A stretch of DNA of 10,504 nt, from the NCBI GenBank assembly GCA_017456105.1, contig JAFTKA010000027.1:1-10504 (forward strand), read 5' to 3'. This document shows, piece by piece, positions 1 through 6,334 of the stretch. How positions within the stretch are numbered: the stretch's first letter is position 1; every line of letters starts with the position of its first letter. The DNA comes from Oscillospiraceae bacterium (lineage in GTDB: Bacteria > Bacillota_A > Clostridia > Oscillospirales > Oscillospiraceae). Under the pieces are notes generated by a model. That model was not told the origin of the DNA and did no database searches. It worked only from the letters and a program-made list of their open reading frames with translations. The position numbers and the translations under genes are program-made.

Positions 1-34
1 GCTTTGGGCAAATTCAAAAAAGGTGGTAAAAACT

Positions 35-301
35 ATGATTCTCAAGGAAAAGAAGACTCAGGTCATTCTGGACAACGCTACCCACGAGGGCGATACTGGC
101 TCTCCCGAGGTACAGGTTGCCATTCTGACCGCCCGCATCAACGAGCTGACCGATCACCTGCGTGTGCACAAGCACGACAACCACTCCCGTCGTGGCCTGC
201 TGATGATGGTTGGTAAGCGTCGTAACATGCTGGACTATCTGGCAAAGAAGGACATCAACCGTTACCGTGCTTTGATCGCCAAGCTGGGTATCCGTAAGTA
301 A
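35..301 (+). CDS. rpsO: 30S ribosomal protein S15
   Basis: Encodes an 88-residue S15, a primary 16S rRNA-binding protein of the small-subunit platform that also contacts 23S rRNA in an intersubunit bridge. Family hallmarks are visible: the N-terminal [11 protein letters not shown] segment, the [19 protein letters not shown] helix-turn, the basic [11 protein letters not shown] stretch, and the C-terminal [13 protein letters not shown]. Length matches the family (about 88-89 residues). I chose the ATG at 35 because AGGTGG at 21-26 lies a proper distance upstream and the protein then starts MILKEKK as usual; the in-frame GTG at 23 overlaps that ribosome binding site. It is followed directly by a terminator and then, 425 bp on, by pnp, its conserved neighbour in many bacteria. 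S15 autoregulates through its own leader in several species, but that leader lies outside the window. Identification is secure. Confidence 0.97.
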   Translation: MILKEKKTQVILDNATHEGDTGSPEVQVAILTARINELTDHLRVHKHDNHSRRGLLMMVGKRRNMLDYLAKKDINRYRALIAKLGIRK

Positions 302-307
302 GAAACC

Positions 308-335
308 AAAAGGGCGACAGAAATGTCGCCCTTTT
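308..335 (+). terminator. rpsO intrinsic terminator
   Basis: A perfect 12-bp stem (308-319 AAAAGGGCGACA with 324-335 TGTCGCCCTTTT) closes on a GAAA tetraloop, seven bases after the rpsO stop. The U-run is only the four Ts of the 3' arm, so some read-through towards pnp is possible. Confidence 0.85.
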
Positions 336-424
336 GTAATGCATAATGTAAAATGCATAATGCAGAATGAAGGTGTCAGCTTCGCTGACTTAAATTATGC
401 ATTATGAATTATGCATTCTGCATT
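336..424. repeat. AT-rich fold-back intergenic repeat
   Basis: The left arm carries AATGCATAAT twice (338-347, 352-361) and the right arm its reverse complement ATTATGCATT twice (394-403, 408-417). Spacing is 14 nt in both arms, so the copies pair around one centre. A GTCAGC-TTC-GCTGAC hairpin (375-380/384-389) sits in the middle. This reads as a REP- or MITE-like intergenic repeat. No coding potential is seen. Copy number elsewhere in the genome cannot be judged from the window. Confidence 0.6.
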
Positions 425-433
425 CCGTAATTG

Positions 434-693
434 TCGGGAGACACTTTAGCAGTTGAAAGAGTTGCCGAGCTTCGACAATTGTTTCAAGTGCTAAACCTCC
501 CGATCACGCAACATCTCTTACAAATATCTATCGTAAGAGCGACAGGGAGCATCGAAAAACTTATTTTCTGGCTGACAACAAGAAATGTTGGCACAAATGA
601 AGCAGTGAAAATGCAGCAATACTTTGTGTATTGCAAGGCTTTCACTGTGAACAGTTGGGTCAGCAGCGCCGTTGGCAGACGAAAATTAGTTTT
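434..693 (+). ncRNA. Structured pnp 5' leader (multi-helix RNA)
   Basis: Nearly all of the pnp upstream region folds on paper. Helix 1 (434-503): TCGGGAG/CTCCCGA, TTTAGCA/TGCTAAA and TTGAAA/TTTCAA, with an inner TTG-CGA stem, form one long hairpin. Helix 2: CTCTTAC 515-521 with GTAAGAG 533-539. Helix 3: 556-568 with 681-693, 12 of 13 pairs, encloses a junction made of GCTGAC 571-576/GTCAGC 659-664, a small AACA/TGTT hairpin (577-589), and a two-part hairpin CAGTGAAA 603-610/TTTCACTG 640-647 capped by GCAATAC 616-622/GTATTGC 628-634. The structure ends 20 nt before the pnp ribosome binding site. In Escherichia coli the pnp leader is a double-stranded RNase III and PNPase autoregulation target, so a similar role is possible here. 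It could instead be a MITE-like insertion. I see no convincing promoter in 336-726, so pnp may be transcribed from within this region or from rpsO. Confidence 0.55.
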
Positions 694-726
694 GAGAGGC
701 GACCGAAATACTAAGGAGGTAATAGA

Positions 727-2850
727 ATGATTACTCGCAAGCAGTATCCCAACCATCATGTGTATGAGATGGAAATCGGCGGCCGCCCCTTTACCGTAGA
801 GACCGGTAAGGTAGCTGAGCTTGCCAATGCAGAGTGCATCTGCCGCTACGGCGATACCGTGGTGCTGACCACCTGCACCTGCAACCCCATTCCCAAGGCC
901 GGCATCGACTACTTCCCCCTGACCATCGAGTTCGAGGAGAGAATGTATGCCGTGGGCCGTATTCCCGGCTCTTTCAACCGTCGTGAGGGCAAGCCCTCCG
1001 AGCGTGGCATTCTGAACAGCCGTATCATCGACCGTCCCATGCGTCCTCTGTTCGACGAGGAGTTGCGGAACGACACCGTTGTTACCTGCACCGTTCTTGC
1101 CTGCGACGACGAAAACCCCGTAGAAATTGTTGCTTCTCTGGGTGCTTCCATCGCTATCGCTTCCTCTGACGTTCCCTGGAACGGACCTGTGGCTACCACC
1201 AATGTTGCCTATGTTGGCGGTCAGTACGTGGTAAACCCCTCCGCTGAGGAGCGTGAAGCCAGCGAGTGCTTCGTGTGCATCGCTTCCACCTTTGAGAAGG
1301 TGGTCATGATCGAGACCGAGGCCAACGAGGCTCCCGAAAACATCGTTTATGAGTGTATCCGTGTGGCTCACGAGACCAATATGGAGATCGTGAAGTTCAT
1401 TAACGGTATCGTCGCTGAGATCGGCAAGCCCAAGTTCACCTTCGAGAAGGCTGCCGTAAACCACGACCTGCTGGACGATCTGATCGCCTACGGTCTGGGT
1501 CAGATCGAGTTCGCTCTGGACACCGACGACAAGAATATCCGCGAGGAGCGGCTGACCGCTGCCCGTCTGGACTTCGCCGAGAAGTTCGGTGAAAAGTACG
1601 AGGACTTCGAGACTCACATCGAGGTATGCCTGTACAAGATGCAGAAGAAGGTCGTTAAGAAGTGGCTGCTGGAAGGCAAGCGTGTTGACGGCCGTGGTAT
1701 GGACGAGATCCGTCCTCTGGACGCTCAGGTTGGTCTGCTGCCCCGGGTACATGGCTCCGGCCTGTTCTCCCGTGGTCAGACTCAGGTGCTGTCCATCTGC
1801 ACTCTGAACACCCTGTCCGCTGCTCAGAAGCTGGACACCATCTACCCCGAGGACACCAAGCGTTATATCCATCACTACAACTTCCCCGCTTTCTCCACCG
1901 GCGAGGCAAGAGCTGCCCGCTCCACCTCCCGTCGTGAGATCGGCCACGGTGCTCTGGCTGAAAAGGCTCTGCTGCCCGTGATCCCCAGCGTTGAGGAGTT
2001 CCCCTACGCGATCCGGGTGGTTTCCGAGGTCCTTTCCTCCAACGGATCTACCTCTCAGGGCTCTATCTGTGGCTCTACTCTGGCTCTGATGGACGCCGGC
2101 GTGCCCATCAAGCGGCCTGTTGCCGGTATTTCCTGCGGCCTCATCTCCGATCAGGAGACCGGTGAATGGAGAACCTTCACCGACATTCAGGGTGTTGAGG
2201 ACTTCCACGGCGAAATGGACTTCAAGGTAGCCGGTACTTCCGAAGGTATCACCGCGATCCAGATGGACCTGAAGAACAAGGGTCTGACCATGGAGATCAT
2301 TGCCGACGCTCTGGAGCGTTGCCGGGTTGCCCGTATGGAGATCCTGAACGAGGTCATGCTGCCCTGCATCGCTGAGCCCCGTGCTGAGGTTTCCGAATAC
2401 GCTCCCAAGATGATCAGCATGAAGATCCCCGTGGACAAGATCCGCGAGGTCATCGGCTCCGGCGGCAAGACCATTCAGAAGATCTGTGCCGATACCGGTG
2501 CTAAGGTGGACATCGACGACGACGGCTCCGTATTCATCTCCGCCGTTGACTCCGAGGCCGCTTACGCCGCCAAGAAGATGGTGGACGACATCTGCTTCGT
2601 GCCCGAGGTTGGCAAGCTCTACTACGGCAAGGTAGTCCGGATCCTGCCCATCGGTGCTTTCGTTGAGATCGCTCCCGGCCACGACGGCATGGTGCATATC
2701 TCCAAGCTGGAGAACCGCCGTGTTGAGAAGGTTGAGGACGTTCTGAATCTGGGCGATATGACTTGGGTTAAGTTCATGGGCTTCGATGAGAAGGGCCGTG
2801 CAAACTTCAGCCGCAAGGACGCTCTGAAGGAAATGGAAGAGCAGAACTAA
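727..2850 (+). CDS. pnp: Polyribonucleotide nucleotidyltransferase (PNPase)
   Basis: A 707-residue PNPase, the phosphorolytic 3'-to-5' exoribonuclease that releases nucleoside diphosphates and can add heteropolymeric tails; it forms a cytosolic homotrimer, often in the RNA degradosome. Domain order is complete: first RNase PH-like core (about 15-146), helical linker, second RNase PH core from about 320, KH domain (about 563-620, GXXG loop G577-S-G-G580), and S1 domain from about 629. Active-site signatures are present: STSRREIGHG (399-408) and the metal/phosphate-site acidic residues D492 and D498 with K500 in EDFHGEMDFKVAG. The start is fixed by AAGGAGGT at 713-720, six bases before the ATG. 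Codon use is strongly biased (GCT, CGT, CTG), typical of a highly expressed gene, and this explains the very long antisense open frame over it. Identification is secure. Confidence 0.98.
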   Translation: MITRKQYPNHHVYEMEIGGRPFTVETGKVAELANAECICRYGDTVVLTTCTCNPIPKAGIDYFPLTIEFEERMYAVGRIPGSFNRREGKPSERGILNSRIIDRPMRPLFDEELRNDTVVTCTVLACDDENPVEIVASLGASIAIASSDVPWNGPVATTNVAYVGGQYVVNPSAEEREASECFVCIASTFEKVVMIETEANEAPENIVYECIRVAHETNMEIVKFINGIVAEIGKPKFTFEKAAVNHDLLDDLIAYGLGQIEFALDTDDKNIREERLTAARLDFAEKFGEKYEDFETHIEVCLYKMQKKVVKKWLLEGKRVDGRGMDEIRPLDAQVGLLPRVHGSGLFSRGQTQVLSICTLNTLSAAQKLDTIYPEDTKRYIHHYNFPAFSTGEARAARSTSRREIGHGALAEKALLPVIPSVEEFPYAIRVVSEVLSSNGSTSQGSICGSTLALMDAGVPIKRPVAGISCGLISDQETGEWRTFTDIQGVEDFHGEMDFKVAGTSEGITAIQMDLKNKGLTMEIIADALERCRVARMEILNEVMLPCIAEPRAEVSEYAPKMISMKIPVDKIREVIGSGGKTIQKICADTGAKVDIDDDGSVFISAVDSEAAYAAKKMVDDICFVPEVGKLYYGKVVRILPIGAFVEIAPGHDGMVHISKLENRRVEKVEDVLNLGDMTWVKFMGFDEKGRANFSRKDALKEMEEQN

Positions 2851-2860
2851 TATGGCATTT

Positions 2861-2886
2861 ACCCCCGGCTCAAACGAGCCGGGGGT
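2861..2886 (+). terminator. pnp intrinsic terminator
   Basis: A perfect 11-bp GC-rich stem, ACCCCCGGCTC (2861-2871) with GAGCCGGGGGT (2876-2886), has an AAAC loop and lies 10 nt after the pnp stop. It is followed by the imperfect U-tract TGTGTTTT. Confidence 0.85.
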
Positions 2887-2918
2887 TGTGTTTTACAAAA
2901 AATATGGTAAAATAAACG

Positions 2919-2949
2919 TACGGCTGCTGCAAAGATTGCAGCAGCCGTA
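2919..2949 (-). terminator. uppP intrinsic terminator (minus strand)
   Basis: A perfect 12-bp stem, TACGGCTGCTGC (2919-2930) with GCAGCAGCCGTA (2938-2949), has a 7-nt loop. Read on the minus strand it begins a few bases after the uppP stop and is followed by GTTTATTTTA, so it serves uppP. With the pnp terminator it insulates the convergent pair. Confidence 0.8.
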
Positions 2950-2954
2950 TGTTA

Positions 2955-3815
2955 TCAGAGGACAGTTTGGAGGGCAAAGTAGCCCAAAACCACGATTCCC
3001 AAGGCGATCCGGTAAACTCCGAAGGACGCAAAGCTGTGCTTGCGGACAAACTCCATCAGGGCCTTGATCACCAAAAGGCTTACAATGAATGCTACCACGC
3101 AGCCCACGATCAGCACGCCCAGTTCCGTCTGAGACATCTGCATGCCCAAATAATCCTTCAGCTTCAGCAGGCTTGCACCCAGCATGGTGGGGATCGCCAG
3201 GAAGAAGGAGAATTCCGCACCGGCACTGCGGCTGACCCCCACCATGATCGCACCCAAAATAGTGGCTCCCGACCGGGACGTGCCGGGGATAATGCTCAGG
3301 CACTGGAACGCACCGATCAGCAGGGCGGTCTTATAATCAATGGCATTCACATCGCTGATGCGGAAGCTTTTCCTGGCGTTGGCCTTTTCCACAAGAATAA
3401 AGGCGATGCCGTAGAGGATCAACGCGGCGGCTACCACCACAACGTTTAAGTTTGTTCCCAGTGCCGGTGTATTTCTCAGGAAGTTATCCAGCGGCTCATC
3501 GACCAAAAGGCCGATCACCGCAGAGGGCAGCACCGCCACAACTACCTTAAACCAAAGAGACCAGGTGTTTTTCTTCTGCAAGGTGTCCTTTTTCGGAGAG
3601 AAGGGATTCAGCTTATGGAAGAACAGCACCAAAACCGCAAAGATCGCACCCAACTGAATGATGATCTCAAACAGATCGTAAAAATTGTCCGACACCTTCA
3701 GGGGTATCAGGTCGTTGAGCAGTATAATATGTCCTGTGGAGGAGATGGGCAGCCACTCGGTGATGCCCTCCACGATGCCGAACAGCACTGCTTTTAGTAG
3801 TTCGATAAAGTCCAT
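2955..3815 (-). CDS. uppP: Undecaprenyl-diphosphatase (BacA/UppP family)
   Basis: A 286-residue polytopic membrane protein that dephosphorylates undecaprenyl diphosphate on the outer face of the membrane, regenerating the lipid carrier for peptidoglycan and other surface polymers; members also give bacitracin tolerance. Both family signatures are present: EGITEWLPISSTGH at residues 16-29 and PGTSRSGAT at 177-185. The catalytic Glu and Arg/Ser/His residues of the family fall in these motifs. Several hydrophobic segments are evident (about 85-105, 122-143, 185-220, 225-245, 265-285). The start at 3815 is supported by an AAAGGAG ribosome binding site on the minus strand and by a good promoter upstream. 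It stands alone, convergent with pnp and divergent from the two-component operon. Length is normal for the family. Confidence 0.95.
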   Translation of the reverse strand: MDFIELLKAVLFGIVEGITEWLPISSTGHIILLNDLIPLKVSDNFYDLFEIIIQLGAIFAVLVLFFHKLNPFSPKKDTLQKKNTWSLWFKVVVAVLPSAVIGLLVDEPLDNFLRNTPALGTNLNVVVVAAALILYGIAFILVEKANARKSFRISDVNAIDYKTALLIGAFQCLSIIPGTSRSGATILGAIMVGVSRSAGAEFSFFLAIPTMLGASLLKLKDYLGMQMSQTELGVLIVGCVVAFIVSLLVIKALMEFVRKHSFASFGVYRIALGIVVLGYFALQTVL

Positions 3816-3846
3816 ATGTACTCCTTTCCGTCATAGGCTTTTTCTT

Positions 3847-3875
3847 ATGATACCATCTACCTTACCTTATTGCAA
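3847..3875 (-). promoter_or_regulatory. uppP sigma-A-type promoter
   Basis: On the minus strand, TTGCAA (-35, plus-strand 3870-3875) is followed by a 17-bp spacer and TATCAT (-10, plus-strand 3847-3852), about 30 bp before the uppP start codon. Spacing is ideal and each box is close to consensus. Confidence 0.65.
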
Positions 3876-3918
3876 GGCAGACTTTACAAATTGTTCAAGA
3901 TAATCCCCCTGTTTGGGC

Positions 3919-3924
3919 TATAAT
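3919..3924 (+). promoter_or_regulatory. Candidate -10 box for the regulator operon
   Basis: A perfect TATAAT lies at 3919-3924, immediately before the left terminal repeat of the 281-bp element. At the expected distance upstream there is only a poor -35 (TCAAGA, 18-bp spacer), as at activator-dependent promoters. If used, transcription would begin near 3931 and the whole element would be the 5' leader of the response regulator mRNA. No better promoter was found inside the element. Confidence 0.4.
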
Positions 3925-4204
3925 TAGGGTAGAGCGACAAATCCGAACTCGCCTGAAAGCGGCTTCTTTTGACGCTTTTTGCCCTATTGTGCCTCGCAAG
4001 GCACAAAGCATTTCTTCGCCCCAATAGAACAAAAATCATCCAAAATCTGCTCGCTTTCAGGTCGCAGATTTTACAAAGAGAAGGTTTTTGTTCTAGCGAG
4101 GCAAAAACACAGCAAATACTTTGTGTATTTGCGAGTATTTTAACGAAGTTAGAGCAATAAACCTTCCTTTGTAAAACGGGTTCGGATTTATCGCTCTACC
4201 CTAA
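3924..4204. repeat. 281-bp element with terminal inverted repeats
   Basis: The ends are near-perfect inverted repeats: 3924-3951 and 4177-4204 match at 26 of 28 positions, beginning TTAGGGTAGAGCGA. Nested inside are further inverted repeats: CCTGAAAGCG 3952-3961 with 4052-4061; TTGTGCCT 3987-3994 with 3999-4006; an 11-bp pair 4025-4035 with 4085-4095; AAAATCTGC 4042-4050 with 4064-4072; GCAAATAC 4112-4119 with 4125-4132; and an 18-bp pair with one bulge, 4069-4087 with 4159-4176. There is no transposase and no clear target-site duplication. Two readings fit: a MITE-like non-autonomous element, or a large structured leader RNA of the regulator operon, since the right end stops four bases before the AGGAGG of the next gene. 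A 63-codon open frame inside (3969-4160) has no recognisable product. Confidence 0.7.
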
Positions 4205-4220
4205 AAAAGGAGGGCTTTTT

Positions 4221-4907
4221 ATGGCTATTTCCGTGCTTGTCATTGAAGACGATCAGAATATTCGAGAGCTTTTGCAGATGTATCTGGAAAAGGAAGGCTA
4301 TGCCGTTACCACCGCTTCCGACGGCGAACAGGGTCTTGCCAAGTTCCGGACCATCAAGCCGGATCTTGTGCTTTTGGACGTGATGATGCCCGGTCTGGAC
4401 GGCTGGGCCGTGTGCCGTGCGATCCGGGAAGATTCCCGGACTCCCGTGATCATGCTCACCGCAAAATCCGAGACCGACGACAAGGTGGCCGGCCTCAAGT
4501 CCGGTGCCGACGACTATATCACCAAGCCCTTCGAAATGAAGGAGGTCCTTGCACGGATCGAGGCAGTGCTTCGCCGTGCAGGGCAGGGCGGCAGTGATAC
4601 CAAGGCCCGCCGGCTGGTATTTGACAAGCTGACCATTGATATGGACGCCTTTGAGCTGGTGGTGGACGGCAAAAAGCAGGACGCACCCCCGAAGGAAATG
4701 GAGCTTCTATACTATCTTGCCTCCTCTCCCAACCGGGTCTATACCCGCAACCAGCTTTTGGACGAGGTCTGGGGCTTTGATTATTTCGGCGATTCCCGGA
4801 CTGTGGACGTACACGTCAAACGCCTCCGCGAAAAGCTGGAAGGTGTTTCTGACCGCTGGAGCTTAAAGACCGTTTGGGGCGTGGGCTATAAATTCGAGGT
4901 GCAGTAA
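4221..4907 (+). CDS. OmpR/PhoB-family response regulator
   Basis: A 228-residue two-component transcription factor. The receiver domain (about 3-120) has the acidic pair D10-D11, phosphoacceptor D53 in LVLLDVMMPGLDG, switch T80 and invariant K102 in TKPF. The winged-helix DNA-binding domain follows (about 128-226), with the typical DEVWGFDYFGDSRTVDVHVKRLREKL recognition region. The start is set by AGGAGGG at 4208-4214, six bases before the ATG. The stop codon is directly followed by the kinase ATG, so the two are co-translated partners. It probably regulates its own operon, including the downstream protease. By context it is a CssR-like envelope-stress regulator, but sequence alone does not separate it from other OmpR-type regulators, so no symbol is given. 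Confidence 0.93.
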   Translation: MAISVLVIEDDQNIRELLQMYLEKEGYAVTTASDGEQGLAKFRTIKPDLVLLDVMMPGLDGWAVCRAIREDSRTPVIMLTAKSETDDKVAGLKSGADDYITKPFEMKEVLARIEAVLRRAGQGGSDTKARRLVFDKLTIDMDAFELVVDGKKQDAPPKEMELLYYLASSPNRVYTRNQLLDEVWGFDYFGDSRTVDVHVKRLREKLEGVSDRWSLKTVWGVGYKFEVQ

Positions 4908-6326
4908 ATGAAAACCACCTTTAGCCGCACCTTTTTTCCTGCGGCCATCGTTCTTCTGACGGCACTTTTGCTGGTAGGCTTTTCCTTTCAGATCCTCATT
5001 AAGGACTATTTGGAAAAGCAGGCCATGGAGCGGCTGGAAGCCGATGCGGCCATCTATGCCCAGCTGTCGGAAGCCTATTTTTCCGACCCGGCTCTGCCTG
5101 ACCGGGACTTTCTGATGTTTCTGTCTGTGTCCGGCAGTTCTTCCAGTACCGATGCGGTGATCTGTAACGCCGCCGGGCAGCTTTTGCTGTGCTCCGATGC
5201 CCCCATGGGCTGTAAGCATCAGGGCATGCAGCTTTCCGGATTGCAGTTATCCTCCGTTTTTTCGGAAGGCACGCTGCAATACACCGGGCGGATCGAGGGC
5301 CTTTATGCCGACACCCGCTATGTGGTGGTGCAGCCGTTCTATCGGGAAAGCACCCCCCTGGGCCTTGTGGTGGTGTCCGCTTCCACCAGCTCCAGTCTTG
5401 CGGTGCTGGACCGGATCTCGGATATTTACCTGCTGGTTTCCGCTTTGGTGATCCTGGCTGCCATGATCATTATGTCTTTTTTGACCCGGCGGGTTACTGC
5501 CCCCCTGCGGGATATGGGCAGGGCCGCCAACGCCTTCGGCCACGGTCAGCTGGACGCCCGTGTTCCCGTTGAGGGCTCTTCCCCGGAGGAAGTGCAGGAT
5601 CTGGCCATCGCCTTTAATAATATGGCCGCCTCCCTCCAGAAAAGTGAGTATCGGCGGCAGGAGTTTATTGCCAATATCTCCCACGAACTAAAAACCCCCA
5701 TGACCGCCATTTCCGGGTATGTGGACGGTATGCTGGACGGCACGATCCCGCCGGAAAAGCACCCCCAGTATCTTAATATCGTATCCCAGGAGAGCAAACG
5801 GCTGAGCCGTCTGGTTCGCAGTATGCTGGATATTTCCCGGCTGCAGGAGCAGGGCATTCCCGAAGAGCAAAAGTCCCGGTTCGATCTGACGGAATGTGTG
5901 GGCAAAGTGCTGATCACCTTTGAACAGCGGATTCTGCAAAAGAACATCGATATGCAGGTGGAGCTGCCGGAATATCCGGTCCACACCTGGGCCAGCGAGG
6001 ACGCCATCACCCAAGTGGTCTATAACCTCCTGGACAATGCGGTAAAATTCTGCCCGGAGGGCGGCGTTTTGGGCGTGCAGATCCGGGAGAGCCGCAACAA
6101 GCTCTACGTTACCATCAGTAACGACGGTGAAACCATTCCGCCCCAGGAGCTTCCTTTGGTATTTGACCGTTTCCACAAGCTGGATAAGAGCCGGTCTCAG
6201 GACCGGGACGGCTGGGGACTGGGTCTTTACATCGTAAAAACATTGGTCTGCGGCCACGGTGAGGACATCTCCGTTTCCAGCAAGGACGGGAAAACCGCCT
6301 TTACCTTTACACTTCCCCAACAGTGA
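4908..6326 (+). CDS. Membrane sensor histidine kinase
   Basis: A 472-residue kinase cognate to the regulator just upstream (zero-base gap). Order: short cytosolic N-terminus, TM1 about 9-31, an extracytoplasmic sensor of about 135 residues (32-168), TM2 about 171-193, HAMP about 194-246, dimerisation/phosphoacceptor domain with H259 in FIANISHELKTP, and HATPase_c with N box N373/N377 (YNLLDN), G1-type NDG at 405-407, F box VFDRFHKLDKSRS and G2 GWGLGL at 435-440. All catalytic elements are intact. The sensor has three cysteines in 17 residues (C86, C95, C102) and a VVVQPFY...LGLVVVSAS pattern reminiscent of extracytoplasmic PAS-like sensors. It probably autophosphorylates at H259 and passes phosphate to D53 of the regulator. 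Its signal is unknown; the protease next door suggests misfolded-protein or envelope stress. Confidence 0.93.
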   Translation: MKTTFSRTFFPAAIVLLTALLLVGFSFQILIKDYLEKQAMERLEADAAIYAQLSEAYFSDPALPDRDFLMFLSVSGSSSSTDAVICNAAGQLLLCSDAPMGCKHQGMQLSGLQLSSVFSEGTLQYTGRIEGLYADTRYVVVQPFYRESTPLGLVVVSASTSSSLAVLDRISDIYLLVSALVILAAMIIMSFLTRRVTAPLRDMGRAANAFGHGQLDARVPVEGSSPEEVQDLAIAFNNMAASLQKSEYRRQEFIANISHELKTPMTAISGYVDGMLDGTIPPEKHPQYLNIVSQESKRLSRLVRSMLDISRLQEQGIPEEQKSRFDLTECVGKVLITFEQRILQKNIDMQVELPEYPVHTWASEDAITQVVYNLLDNAVKFCPEGGVLGVQIRESRNKLYVTISNDGETIPPQELPLVFDRFHKLDKSRSQDRDGWGLGLYIVKTLVCGHGEDISVSSKDGKTAFTFTLPQQ

Positions 6327-6334
6327 GGTGCTCT

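Noticed and set aside
338..424. CRISPR array
   Set aside because: The repeated 10-mers are inverted between arms with 4-nt gaps and no spacers of CRISPR length; it is a fold-back repeat.
431..730. 99-codon open frame in the pnp leader
   Set aside because: It starts within the inverted-repeat region without a ribosome binding site, overlaps the pnp start codon, and its sequence is accounted for by pairing RNA helices.
484..2697. 737-codon open frame on the minus strand over pnp and its leader
   Set aside because: It is antisense to a certain pnp, has low-complexity composition (Gly/Val/Leu/His/Asp-rich), no recognisable motif, and is explained by the strong codon bias of pnp.
3969..4160. 63-codon open frame inside the 281-bp element
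   Set aside because: No ribosome binding site, no recognisable motif, and it runs across several inverted repeats; kept only as a remark in the element entry.
6323..6334. GTG start at 6323 for the HtrA protease
   Set aside because: It overlaps the kinase stop codon and has no ribosome binding site, while the ATG at 6335 has GAGG at a proper distance.
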